This document shows positions 63,667 through 64,000 of a DNA stretch of 64,000 nt, in pieces. Source of the stretch: Acidobacteriota bacterium (GTDB lineage: Bacteria > Acidobacteriota > Vicinamibacteria > Vicinamibacterales > UBA2999); the NCBI GenBank assembly GCA_947465645.1, contig CANIBQ010000006.1, forward strand, positions 1-64,000, written 5' to 3'. The translations under genes were made by a program, and so were the position numbers. Under the pieces are notes generated by a model. It was not told the DNA's origin and made no database searches. It was given only the letters and a program-made list of their open reading frames with translations. The number at the start of each line of letters is the position of its first letter. The first letter of the stretch is position 1.

Positions 63667-63999
63667 TCAGTACGACGCGGGGCTCTGCCCGATGGCGATA
63701 ATGCTGCAGGCGGCGATCACGTTCAGTTTGCGCTTGCGGGCCTGCGTGAGCAGCTCGTCGCTCTCGGCCCCCGGATTGACCCAGATCTCAGCAATCCCCT
63801 TCTGCTCGAACTCCGCCAACAGCCGCATGGCCACGTCAGGCTGTACGTACACGGTCGCCATGTCGATCGGTCCCGGCACCTCCAGCACTGAGGCGTAGGT
63901 GGCGATCCCCTCCACCTCGCGCTCGTTGGGATTGATCGGGATGACCGTGTAGCCCTGGGCCTTGAACGCTCGGAGCGCCTTGTTGCCGAACTTGTTCCG
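63667..63999 (-). CDS. CoA-binding domain protein (YccU-like), 5' end outside the window
   Basis: The open frame continues to the window edge. It encodes a Rossmann-type CoA-binding fold: NKFGNKALRAFKAQGYTVIP, then INPNEREVEGIATYASV, VYVQPDVAMRLLAEFEQKGI and WVNPGAESDELLTQAR. It resembles YccU and the CoA-binding half of succinyl-CoA synthetase. The function of the stand-alone family is poorly known. The GTG at 63915 is internal, not the start. Confidence 0.87.
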   Translation of the reverse strand, partial: RNKFGNKALRAFKAQGYTVIPINPNEREVEGIATYASVLEVPGPIDMATVYVQPDVAMRLLAEFEQKGIAEIWVNPGAESDELLTQARKRKLNVIAACSIIAIGQSPASY

Positions 64000-64000
64000 A

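Overview
This is a gene-dense, high-GC stretch of bacterial chromosome. Codon usage, gene families and several families of intergenic palindromes suggest a soil Acidobacteriota of the Vicinamibacteria type; this taxonomic guess is inference, because the window has no rRNA. The organism has an outer membrane (RND pump, TolC-like protein, beta-barrel, lipoproteins). The window holds one tRNA and no CRISPR array, transposase, integrase or prophage.

Layout. 1-3.6 kb: end of a sensor kinase, phosphatidylethanolamine synthesis (pssA, psd), a DUF465 protein, rimI and tsaB. 3.7-9.9 kb: mutS, a peptide-binding lipoprotein, a membrane TPR protein, tRNA-Arg(CCT), apt, acylphosphatase. 10-19 kb: a secreted EF-hand/lectin-like protein, PEP carboxylase, a possible SLOG protein, a diguanylate cyclase, bacilliredoxin, arfB, a cupin and a TPR protein. 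19-29.6 kb is the accessory part: a 1128-residue nuclease-helicase coupled to a C-terminally shortened DUF6361 protein, an unpaired antitoxin-like gene, several small genes, two paralogous coiled-coil genes that share an upstream palindrome, a VOC gene remnant and a DEAD-box helicase carrying inserted repeats. 29.6-37 kb: a papain/alpha-beta hydrolase fusion, a DUF4390 protein, a degenerate serine hydrolase, a beta-barrel protein, a truncated hybrid kinase and an M48 protease split by an in-frame stop. 37-48.4 kb: an RND pump fused to its TolC-like factor, its adaptor, PBP1A, a beta-propeller protein, an M28 peptidase and TerC. 48.5-55.7 kb: a heat-shock and proteolysis cluster hspR-dnaJ-clpB-ftsH, ending with a DAC-like (c-di-AMP synthase-like) gene. 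55.7-61.6 kb: dienelactone hydrolase and an ilvB-ilvN-ilvC-ilvD set for branched-chain amino acids. 61.7-64 kb: a lipoprotein, a second GGDEF protein, a CDGSH protein and a CoA-binding protein.

The most unusual feature is the repeat load. The main family (PR1, 53 nt) is built from two hairpin modules whose arms change in a compensatory way from copy to copy and occur in different combinations. A second family (PR2) and several minor ones are also present. A separate class of gaps is filled by hairpins whose arms are runs of one short word (for example AACTCCC facing GGGAGTT). These elements are not confined to gaps. They lie in frame inside tsaB, mutS, the nuclease-helicase, the DEAD-box helicase and the DAC-like gene, and they appear to supply signal-peptide coding sequence for two exported proteins. 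This resembles the protein-invading palindromes of Rickettsia, but the sequences are different.
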